Shown: piece by piece, positions 1 to 5,214 of the stretch | Position numbering within the stretch: position 1 is the stretch's first letter | How the letters are laid out: every line of letters begins with the position of its first letter | Translations under genes and position numbers: made by a program | The notes under the pieces: model-generated | Told to the model about the DNA's origin: nothing | Seen by the model: the letters and a program-made list of their open reading frames with translations, nothing else | Databases searched by the model: none | Assembly: GCA_947176875.1 (NCBI GenBank) | Contig: CAMWSI010000069.1 | Location: 1-5,495 of the forward strand | Length of the DNA stretch: 5,495 nt | Source of the DNA: an uncultured Bacteroidales bacterium | GTDB taxonomy: Bacteria > Bacteroidota > Bacteroidia > Bacteroidales > P3 | Direction of reading: 5' to 3'

Positions 1-1106
1 AAGGTCTGCCGCGCAGTGTAGGGCGCTTCTTTTTCAACGCCGTCTGTTTCATGTTGGTGGCGGCCGGGCTTATTTTTTTGCTGTTCAAAGGCTTCGTAAG
101 TATGATGCTGGCCGGTATGATCCGCACCCCCGCGGTACGCGCCGCCGTGAACGAATACTTGCAATGGCGCGTCTATGGTCTCCCATTCGCGTTCCTGTCC
201 GTTTGTTTCAATGCGTTTTATGTCGGTACGGCGCGCACGCGCACGATTTCAGCCGCGACGCTCACGATGGGGGCCGTGAACGTGCTGTTGGACTATTGGT
301 TGATTTTCGGTGTCGGGCCGTTCCCTGAACTCGGCATGCGCGGCGCGGCCCTGGCGTCGGTCATCGCCGAGGCCGTGGGATCGGGCGTCTATATCGCCGT
401 TTCGCTCGCCAACCGCACCAACCGCGACCGGTTCCGTCTGTTCACGCCCTTCCCCCTGCGGGGCTTCGTGTTCGGCAAGATGCTCAATATGGCTTATCCT
501 TTGATGCTGGAGTATCTGATATCTTTCGGCAACTACTTCATCTTCTTTTTGATGATAGAGCGGCTCGGACAGCATCCGCTGGCCGTGGCCAACATTACGC
601 GCAGCCTTTATACGATCTTCCTGTTGCCCACCTGGGGTTATACGGCCACGGTCTCGTCGGTCACGGCCTTTCTGTGCGGTCAGAAGCGTCCGGAGGAAAT
701 CGGCGTGCTTGTGCGGCACTGTATGCTCTTGGGTGTCGTGTCGGTCAGCGTGTTGATCCTGCCCTATCTGCCGATGCACGACCTCGTCTTGTCCTGCTTC
801 TCCGGCGACGCCGGCCTGCGGACGGAGGCGTTCCGGCCGTCGCTCGTGGCCATCGCCGCCACCTATCTGATGGTATGGGCGCAGATGATTTTCAACAGCA
901 TCCTGGGGCGCGGCAAGACCGGTGCCGGCTTCGTCATCGAGTTGGTCACATTAGTCATGTATATGGGGTATTCCGCCTATACTATATTGTATCGGCGCGC
1001 CTCGGTGGCTTGGGCGTTCACGACCGAATGGGTCTATATCGTGACGCTCGGCTTGCTCTCGCTCGCCTACCTGCGGTGGATGAGGCGTCCAACGCACCAT
1101 AGGTAG
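1..1106 (+). CDS. MATE family efflux transporter, 5'-truncated by window edge
   Basis: An inner-membrane antiporter that would export drugs or organic cations in exchange for Na+ or H+. The frame is open from base 3 to the TAG at 1104-1106, and the 16 codons before the first ATG (51) continue the protein, so that ATG is internal. About 367 residues are visible. MATE proteins are usually near 450, so roughly the first two helices are missing. MATE-like features are the segment EYLQWRVYGLPF, then VNVLLDYWLIFGVGPFPELG followed by MRGAALAS, which matches the family's N-D-lIfG-P-lG-GaAlAt pattern at the end of the first helix bundle. The rest alternates hydrophobic helices with short basic loops and ends in a basic tail (RWMRRPTHHR). 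Substrate and subfamily (NorM- or DinF-like) cannot be told from this fragment. GC-rich codon use matches the genes at the right end of the window. Confidence 0.93.
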   Translation, partial: GLPRSVGRFFFNAVCFMLVAAGLIFLLFKGFVSMMLAGMIRTPAVRAAVNEYLQWRVYGLPFAFLSVCFNAFYVGTARTRTISAATLTMGAVNVLLDYWLIFGVGPFPELGMRGAALASVIAEAVGSGVYIAVSLANRTNRDRFRLFTPFPLRGFVFGKMLNMAYPLMLEYLISFGNYFIFFLMIERLGQHPLAVANITRSLYTIFLLPTWGYTATVSSVTAFLCGQKRPEEIGVLVRHCMLLGVVSVSVLILPYLPMHDLVLSCFSGDAGLRTEAFRPSLVAIAATYLMVWAQMIFNSILGRGKTGAGFVIELVTLVMYMGYSAYTILYRRASVAWAFTTEWVYIVTLGLLSLAYLRWMRRPTHHR

Positions 1107-1121
1107 TTTGGTTATGACCCC

Positions 1122-1150
1122 AATCGCATGATGTGATTCGCCTGATTTTT
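1122..1150 (+). terminator. Possible weak terminator after the MATE gene
   Basis: An imperfect hairpin (AATCGC, loop ATGAT, GTGATT, one G-U pair) lies 16 bases after the MATE stop. A run of five T follows seven bases after the stem. The stem is short and AT-rich and the T-run is not adjacent, so this is only a candidate. Confidence 0.25.
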
Positions 1151-1228
1151 CTAAAATTATGCTTTACAAAAGGTAATCAATTTGTTATGTGTTCTTGTAC
1201 TTATAGCCGATCACAAAATAGGTTGTAA

Positions 1229-1269
1229 AAATGTGTAAAATCTCACAGAATAAGTTGATGAAATGTGTA
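1229..1269 (+). repeat. Short direct repeats upstream of the antitoxin promoter
   Basis: The nonamer AAATGTGTA occurs at 1229-1237 and at 1261-1269; the second copy runs into the predicted -7 box. The heptamer TGTAAAA also occurs twice (1224-1230 and 1234-1240), ten bases apart, about one helical turn. The repeats are exact. A role as regulator-binding sites is inference, and AT-rich DNA produces such repeats by chance fairly often. Confidence 0.35.
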
Positions 1270-1275
1270 TCTTTG
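1268..1275 (+). promoter_or_regulatory. Predicted -7 promoter element of the toxin-antitoxin-like operon
   Basis: TATCTTTG matches the Bacteroidota housekeeping -7 consensus TAnnTTTG exactly. It would start transcription at about 1281-1284, leaving a leader of roughly 50 bases before the ATG at 1331. No convincing TTTG -33 element sits about 20 bases upstream, so the promoter may be weak or depend on an activator. Confidence 0.55.
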
Positions 1276-1279
1276 TTAT

Positions 1280-1299
1280 TGTAATCCATTTTGATTACA
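1280..1299. promoter_or_regulatory. Perfect inverted repeat, likely operator for the HTH antitoxin
   Basis: TGTAATC, six spacer bases, then GATTACA: two perfect 7-base arms. It begins five bases after the -7 box, so it covers the predicted transcription start. A dimeric helix-turn-helix protein bound here would block initiation. The next gene encodes such a protein, and negative autoregulation from a palindrome at the promoter is usual for HigA-type antitoxins. The repeat is observed; the binding is inferred. Confidence 0.5.
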
Positions 1300-1301
1300 T
1301 T

Positions 1302-1315
1302 TGCAAAGTGCAAAG
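1302..1315 (+). repeat. Tandem heptamer in the antitoxin leader
   Basis: TGCAAAG occurs twice back to back directly after the palindrome. The first copy also forms the 8-base palindrome TTTGCAAA (1300-1307). This could be a second, weaker regulator contact site or chance. Confidence 0.3.
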
Positions 1316-1330
1316 CGAAAAAACATAGGT

Positions 1331-1852
1331 ATGGAAACCCCTTCATTGGCATTATTGAAAGGCATACATCCGGGGCAGTATCTGTTGCGGGAACTGTCGC
1401 GGCGCGGGTTGCACGGCGGCACGTTGGCCGGTCGAATCGGTGGTTGCCGTCAGAATCTGCATGCCATATTGCAGGGGCGCCGGCGCATGAGCCTGTCGCT
1501 CTCCCTGCGGATAGAGCAGGCTTTGGGCTTGCCGGAAGGATTTTTGATGAGTTTGCAACTCTACTACGACATTGCGGAAGAAAAACGCCGGCAGAACGCC
1601 GGGTTACGGCCGGATGTAACTAAATTCAGACCGGCCTTGTTTTGGGATGTCGCGTTCGACCGTATCGATTGGCAACAGAACAAGGCTTTTGTCATACAGC
1701 GGGTGTTTGAGCGGGGCGACGAGACGGAAATCCGGGAAGTGTTGCGGTTTTACGGCCGGGATGAGATTCTGAAACAGTTGCGTTTCGACGGGGCGTCCTA
1801 TGCCGTTTATCTGAAATCGAATGTTCTGAAATATCTCGGCCATGAAGTCTGA
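1331..1852 (+). CDS. HigA-like HTH antitoxin fused to a DUF6922-like domain
   Basis: Probable cytoplasmic DNA-binding antitoxin and repressor of 173 residues. Residues 12-81 follow the HigA/XRE pattern: IHPGQYLLRELSRRGL at the start, a helix-turn-helix around 31-52 (LAGRIG, RQNLHAILQGRRRMS), then the recognition-domain tail ending SLQLYYDI at 74-81, as in HigA 'LQ..YD'. Residues about 103-151 form a second domain (LFWDVAFDRIDWQQ, AFVIQRVFERGDETEI, FYGRDEIL) that resembles DUF6922 from memory. That domain is common in Bacteroidota next to AbiEii-type toxins. The ATG at 1331 is chosen because the in-frame TTG at 1301 lies in the operator/leader region and adds ten residues before the conserved start. 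The stop overlaps the next gene by 11 bp, implying coupled translation. The HTH assignment is fairly firm; the DUF assignment and antitoxin role are inferred. Confidence 0.8.
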   Translation: METPSLALLKGIHPGQYLLRELSRRGLHGGTLAGRIGGCRQNLHAILQGRRRMSLSLSLRIEQALGLPEGFLMSLQLYYDIAEEKRRQNAGLRPDVTKFRPALFWDVAFDRIDWQQNKAFVIQRVFERGDETEIREVLRFYGRDEILKQLRFDGASYAVYLKSNVLKYLGHEV

Positions 1853-2501
1853 AACCTTGCATTATGAAACCGTCACGCCGTTATTGCTTTCGGTATTGCG
1901 CGAGGTGATGGCCTGTCCTCTGTTTGACCCGTTTCGATTGGTGGGCGGTACGGCTTTGAGTCTTCAGTGCGGGCACCGCATGTCGGATGATATAGATTTG
2001 TTTGCGGATGCGGTATATGGCGCGTTGGACTTCAAGGCCATGCAGGAGTGGCTGTATGCGCGTTTCCCCTATTGCACAGGCGATTGCGACGAATCGGTCG
2101 GGTTCGGCACTTCGTATATCGTAGGTTCGGACCGCTATCATAATGTAAAAGTGGATTTATTCTATACCGACCCATTCATTAAGCCTGCCGTACAGGTAGA
2201 TGATATAAGGTTGACGGATTTGGTGGATATAGTCGCGATGAAACTGGATGTGGTGGCTACGGGGGGCAGGAAGAAGGATTTCTGGGATTTGCATGAATTG
2301 CACAGCCGTTATACGTTGTCTCAGATGCTGACTTGGTATGAGGAACGGAATCCTTATACCGCCGACCGCGCCAAGACAATAACTCAGTTGACGGATTTTG
2401 CGCGCGCCGATGCAGATGTGGATCCGCGTTGTCTGAAAAATAAGGTTTGGCCGTTGATAAAATTGGATATGGTCGATTGGGTGCGGGCGGAATTGGGGTG
2501 A
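1842..2501 (+). CDS. AbiEii/AbiGii-family nucleotidyltransferase, putative toxin
   Basis: A 219-residue protein of the AbiEii/AbiGii toxin family (DUF1814-like, nucleotidyltransferase fold). Known members transfer nucleotides to targets such as tRNA ends or nucleotides and stop growth, sometimes as phage defence; the target here is unknown. Motif I is GGTALSLQ at 35-42 followed by HRMSDDIDLF at 45-54, with G35-G36 and the metal-binding pair D50/D52. Motif II is VKVDLFY at 102-108 with D105 as the third carboxylate. Motif III is DIVAMKLD at 129-136 with K134, then GGRKKDFWDLHEL at 141-153, with D146 and D149 like the family's 'R.rDffDl..L'. All key residues are present and no frameshift is seen, so the enzyme is probably active. 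It lies in one operon with the HTH protein upstream, overlapping it by 11 bp (ATGAAGTCTGA). Antitoxin-then-toxin order is typical of AbiE. It is compact compared with AbiEii proteins near 300 residues. Confidence 0.9.
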   Translation: MKSETLHYETVTPLLLSVLREVMACPLFDPFRLVGGTALSLQCGHRMSDDIDLFADAVYGALDFKAMQEWLYARFPYCTGDCDESVGFGTSYIVGSDRYHNVKVDLFYTDPFIKPAVQVDDIRLTDLVDIVAMKLDVVATGGRKKDFWDLHELHSRYTLSQMLTWYEERNPYTADRAKTITQLTDFARADADVDPRCLKNKVWPLIKLDMVDWVRAELG

Positions 2502-2506
2502 TTATA

Positions 2507-2532
2507 AAACGCCCCGCGTGGGCGGGGCGTTT
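2507..2532. terminator. Bidirectional intrinsic terminator
   Basis: A perfect 11-bp stem (AAACGCCCCGC / GCGGGGCGTTT) with a GTGG loop lies five bases after the toxin stop and 23 bases after the stop of the convergent lipoprotein gene. Read on the minus strand the stem ends in TTTTATAAT, a fair T-rich tail. On the plus strand it ends in TTT followed by GGG. It can therefore serve both genes, probably more efficiently for the minus-strand one. Confidence 0.85.
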
Positions 2533-2555
2533 GGGATGTGGATTGGGTAATGCTT

Positions 2556-3008
2556 TTAACGGTGTTTAATTTTCCAACCATTGGCAACAAACCATACACT
2601 ATCTTCATGTAATAACTGACTTTTTGCAAATATAAACGTTCCGGAACCCGTTGCCTTTGGCGTGTAATCCAAACGTTCTTTAAAATCGACACATAATTCT
2701 GAAATCTTGCGACTTGATGCACCTGTGTAATCATTATTATTAACTGAATCCACAAAATAAATTATTTTTGTAATACGCGGGTCATTGGCATATTTCATTA
2801 CATTGTCATAGGAAATAGAATCCAATCCAATCTTTCTTCCAAACGACAACACCTTTACCGGGTCAATCGGGTCGGCATAGGGGTCGTCATTTTCTGTTTT
2901 GTTTTTATCGCAGGCCGTCATTAATCCCGCGGCCACCAACGCCACCATCGGCAATATGCGCTTCATCCAAGAAGCCCCTTTCGCTTTCCGTACTTTCATC
3001 GTCTTCAT
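2556..3008 (-). CDS. Small lipoprotein of unknown function
   Basis: I do not recognise this 150-residue protein. It has a lipoprotein signal peptide: a basic N-terminus, the hydrophobic stretch LPMVALVAAGL (19-29), and a lipobox MTAC with the lipidated cysteine at 33. The mature protein starts CDKNKTENDD, whose charged, acidic residues resemble the export signals that send Bacteroidota lipoproteins to the cell surface; surface location is inferred. The remaining roughly 115 residues are soluble, rich in K, D, S and N, and without repeats or a known motif. The start is uncertain: ATG at 3008 gives an unusually long basic leader, and ATG at 2999 or at 2966 (18 residues before the cysteine, a normal signal length) are alternatives. 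The gene is much more AT-rich than the flanking transporters, suggesting transfer. It converges on the toxin gene. Its promoter is not clear, and it may be read partly from the DMT transporter gene upstream, 96 bases away on the same strand. Confidence 0.75.
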   Translation of the reverse strand: MKTMKVRKAKGASWMKRILPMVALVAAGLMTACDKNKTENDDPYADPIDPVKVLSFGRKIGLDSISYDNVMKYANDPRITKIIYFVDSVNNNDYTGASSRKISELCVDFKERLDYTPKATGSGTFIFAKSQLLHEDSVWFVANGWKIKHR

Positions 3009-3104
3009 CGTATCTCAGTTTTTGAATGTGAATTTGATGTTTCTTTTGATTTTCAATCCACTAAATTAACACTTCTCCGGCAGAAAAACAAATTATCCCC
3101 CGCC

Positions 3105-4034
3105 CTATGCCGTTTTGTCCGCGCCGCCGGCGGCGCAACGGAAGCCGGTGGCCGCGCCATAGACGCCCACGATGATGCAGAGCGCGCCGACCGCGCCGTA
3201 GCCGCTCATGGGCTCGTGCAGGATCAGGGTCGAAGCCACGGACGTGAAGATGGGCGAAAGGTAGATGTAGGGCGTCACGACGAGCGCGCCCAGTTCGCGC
3301 ACGGCCTTGTTCCACGAGAGGTAGCAGATCATCGAGGCCACGACGCCTAAAAACAGCAGGTTGCCCCATACGACGGGGCGCGCCAGCGTTTCGGGGGCGT
3401 AATGCAGGGGCTCGTAGAGGAAATACGGCAGAATGGTCAGCAGGCCGTAGCCGAAGACCTTGCGCGTGAGGAAACAGTTGCTGTAACGCTGTTCCATATC
3501 TTTGAGCCAGAGCGTGTAAAACGCCCAGCAGAGTGCGGCGGCGAGGCAGAGCAGGTCGCCCTTGAGCGAGAGCTTGAGGATGAAGCGGCCGTTGAAAATG
3601 ACGAGCGCGACACCGCCCAAGGCCAGGATGGAACCGAGGACGAACGTGGGCTTGAACGTCTGTTTCAGCGTCCGGTTGAACAGCCCGATGAGGATGGCGG
3701 TAAAGAGCGGCGCCGTGCAGAGGATGAACGCCACCTGCGTGGAGAGCGTATGGTAGAGCGCGGTGTTTTCGGTCAGGAAGTAGAGCGAGCCGCCGCCCAT
3801 GCCGAGGCCGACGGCCTTGAGTTCGTCTTTCCAGCTGTCGGCCCGGCGTTTTTCGCCCCGGCTTACCCAAAGCATGAGCAGATAGGCCAGCAGAAAGCGG
3901 TAGAAGAAAATCGAGGCCGGATTCAAGCCGTTGTGCAACAGGATTTTGGTAGCGATGAACGTCGTGCCCCAAACGCCGACGGTCAGGAGCGCGACGATAT
4001 GATAGAGGGCTTTTGTGGAATGTTTGCGCGACAT
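3105..4034 (-). CDS. EamA/DMT-superfamily transporter
   Basis: A 309-residue inner-membrane permease of the drug/metabolite transporter superfamily, with two EamA repeats of five helices each. These proteins export or import amino acids, metabolites or drugs; the substrate cannot be inferred here. Helix 1 carries VGVWGTTFIATK (19-30), the family's 'WGs.F...K' signature. Helices follow at SIFFYRFLLAYLLMLWVS, SLYFLTENTALYH, AFILCTAPLFTAILIGL and FVLGSILALGGVALVIF. The second repeat starts with GDLLCLAAALCWAFYTLW, continues through LLTILPYFLY, LFLGVVASMICYLSWN and LVVTPYIYLSPIFTSVAS, and ends with HEPMSGYGAVGALCIIVGVY, where the P-x-x-s-P and E-P residues are family hallmarks. Length is normal. 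It is divergent from the pseudouridine synthase gene across a 97-base promoter region. Its start codon lies directly below a -7 box, so the message may have almost no leader. Confidence 0.93.
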   Translation of the reverse strand: MSRKHSTKALYHIVALLTVGVWGTTFIATKILLHNGLNPASIFFYRFLLAYLLMLWVSRGEKRRADSWKDELKAVGLGMGGGSLYFLTENTALYHTLSTQVAFILCTAPLFTAILIGLFNRTLKQTFKPTFVLGSILALGGVALVIFNGRFILKLSLKGDLLCLAAALCWAFYTLWLKDMEQRYSNCFLTRKVFGYGLLTILPYFLYEPLHYAPETLARPVVWGNLLFLGVVASMICYLSWNKAVRELGALVVTPYIYLSPIFTSVASTLILHEPMSGYGAVGALCIIVGVYGAATGFRCAAGGADKTA

Positions 4035-4039
4035 GGTGG

Positions 4040-4047
4040 CAAAGATA
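4040..4047 (-). promoter_or_regulatory. Predicted -7 element for the DMT transporter gene
   Basis: On the minus strand this reads TATCTTTG, an exact TAnnTTTG match and identical to the box before the antitoxin gene. It ends five bases before the ATG, so transcription would start at or next to the start codon. There is no clear -33 partner. Either the mRNA is nearly leaderless, the box is fortuitous, or translation starts further in. Confidence 0.4.
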
Positions 4048-4061
4048 CGGAAAATTTTGCC

Positions 4062-4069
4062 TACCTTTG
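4062..4069 (+). promoter_or_regulatory. Predicted -7 element for the pseudouridine synthase gene
   Basis: TACCTTTG matches TAnnTTTG and would give a leader of about 55 bases before the ATG at 4132. It lies inside a small inverted repeat (CCTAC, CTTT, GTAGG; 4060-4073). No good TTTG is found 19-21 bases upstream. The bases just before the start codon are A-rich with no Shine-Dalgarno sequence, as usual in this phylum. Confidence 0.5.
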
Positions 4070-4080
4070 TAGGTTAGACC

Positions 4081-4098
4081 TGTCCGGACAAGTCGGAC
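4081..4098. repeat. Nested palindromes in the leader of the pseudouridine synthase gene
   Basis: TGTCCGGACA (4081-4090) is a perfect 10-base palindrome. GTCCG (4082-4086) can also pair with CGGAC (4094-4098) across a seven-base loop. The site follows the predicted start of transcription, so it could be a regulator site or a leader hairpin; either role is speculative. Confidence 0.3.
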
Positions 4099-4131
4099 GG
4101 GCGACGAATTTAACGATACAAAGCAAATATT

Positions 4132-5193
4132 ATGGCTTATACGCCCCAATCTCCCCGTGCCGGCCGCACTCCGCGTCGTCCGGCCGGTTCCCGCGAAGAC
4201 CGCCCCGCCGGCGGTTCCCGCCCCCGTCGTTCCAACAGTTATGATGTAGAACGGGCGGAGCGGCACTCCGCCCGTCCGTCTCGTGATACCGGTCGTTTCG
4301 AACGTCCGGAGCGTCCGGAACGCCGTTTCAACCGCGAAGACCGCGAAGGCCGTCCGTCGCGCCCTGCCCGATCCGCCGGGCATTTCGACCGCGACGACCG
4401 CCCGGCCCGCTTCGAACGCCGCCGTCCCGCCCCGCGCGCCAAATCCGCCGATACGCCCGAACGCGCGGCCGCCAAGAAGTCCGGCGCCATCCGGCTCAAC
4501 CGCTACATCGCGCTTTCGGGCGTGTGTTCGCGCCGTGAGGCCGACGAACTCATCGCCACGGGCGCCGTGACGGTCAACGGGCAGATATGCACGGTCATGG
4601 GAACGCTCGTGCAGCCGGAAGACAAAGTCGTGGTGGGCGGCCAAAGGCTTAAGGCCGAGAAAAAGGTCTATCTGCTCATGAACAAGCCCAAGGGCTATAT
4701 CACGACGCTCGACGATCCGCAACAGCGGCATACGGTCATGGAACTCATAAAGGACGCCTGTTCCGAACGCATCTACCCCGTCGGCCGGCTCGACCGCAAC
4801 ACGACGGGCGTACTCCTGTTTACGAACGACGGCGATTTGGCCAAGAAACTCACGCACCCGTCGCACGGCGCGCGCAAAATCTACCATGTGGGGCTGGATA
4901 AACCGTTCGCCAAGGCCGATATGGAGGCCTTGCTCAAAGGGCTGACGCTGGAGGACGGCCCCGTGGAAGTGGACGACGCCGAATATGTGGAGGACTCCCA
5001 CCGCAAGGAGGTGGGCGTGCAGATTCATTCGGGTCGCAACCGCATCGTGCGCCGCATGTTCGAACACCTCGGCTATACGGTCTGCAAACTCGACCGCGTA
5101 CTCTTCGCCGAACTGACGAAGAAGAACCTCGCGCGCGGCGAATGGCGTTTCCTGACGGAAAACGAAGTGCGTTTCCTTAAGATGAACGTCTGA
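4132..5193 (+). CDS. RsuA/RluB-family rRNA pseudouridine synthase with Arg-rich N-terminal extension
   Basis: A 353-residue cytoplasmic enzyme that isomerises a specific uridine in ribosomal RNA to pseudouridine, most likely in 23S rRNA (RluB-like), though RsuA- or RluF-type specificity cannot be excluded. An S4 RNA-binding domain spans about 120-167 (IRLNRYIALSGVCSRREAD). The catalytic domain follows, with NKPKGY at 184-189, the catalytic aspartate D221 in GRLDRNTTGVLLFTNDG, and the C-terminal family motif NRIVRRMFEHLGY near 303-315. Residues 1-119 are an extension absent from the compact enterobacterial RsuA: about a quarter arginine (31 of 119 by hand count), rich in P, E, D and G, with repeated RPER, DRPAR and REDRE-like units. 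It is probably disordered and RNA-binding. The frame is open through the extension and the ATG follows a plausible promoter, so I keep the long start. An AsmA-type gene follows 21 bases after the stop with no terminator, so co-transcription is likely. Confidence 0.93.
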   Translation: MAYTPQSPRAGRTPRRPAGSREDRPAGGSRPRRSNSYDVERAERHSARPSRDTGRFERPERPERRFNREDREGRPSRPARSAGHFDRDDRPARFERRRPAPRAKSADTPERAAAKKSGAIRLNRYIALSGVCSRREADELIATGAVTVNGQICTVMGTLVQPEDKVVVGGQRLKAEKKVYLLMNKPKGYITTLDDPQQRHTVMELIKDACSERIYPVGRLDRNTTGVLLFTNDGDLAKKLTHPSHGARKIYHVGLDKPFAKADMEALLKGLTLEDGPVEVDDAEYVEDSHRKEVGVQIHSGRNRIVRRMFEHLGYTVCKLDRVLFAELTKKNLARGEWRFLTENEVRFLKMNV

Positions 5194-5214
5194 ATCTGAA
5201 TTTCTTGTCGTCAG

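Noticed and set aside
249..779. A 176-codon minus-strand frame inside the MATE gene.
   Set aside because: It is antisense to a clear membrane protein, very rich in H, R and Q, and without any motif.
674..1102. A 142-codon plus-strand frame overlapping the end of the MATE gene.
   Set aside because: It is out of frame with the real gene, rich in A and R, and ends just inside it; no domain is visible.
1301..1330. A TTG start ten codons upstream of the antitoxin ATG.
   Set aside because: It sits beside the palindrome in the predicted leader, adds residues with no HigA counterpart, and the ATG at 1331 starts just before the conserved domain.
1107..3060. Signs of a mobile element (terminal inverted repeats, target duplication, integrase) around the AT-rich block.
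   Set aside because: Reading both edges I found none; transfer is suggested only by base composition and gene content.
3009..3104. Possible promoter for the lipoprotein gene (GATAATTTG and TTAATTTAG on the minus strand).
   Set aside because: Neither fits TAnnTTTG exactly and no -33 partner is seen, so I do not list one as a feature.
3402..4244. A 280-codon plus-strand frame antisense to the DMT transporter.
   Set aside because: Composition (E, R, Q-rich) is the typical mirror of a GC-rich membrane-protein gene; it also crosses the divergent promoter region.
4239..4570. Small frames on both strands over the Arg-rich region of the pseudouridine synthase gene.
   Set aside because: Low-complexity, Ser/Arg- or Pro/Ala-rich products arise from shifted reading of repetitive GC-rich codons.
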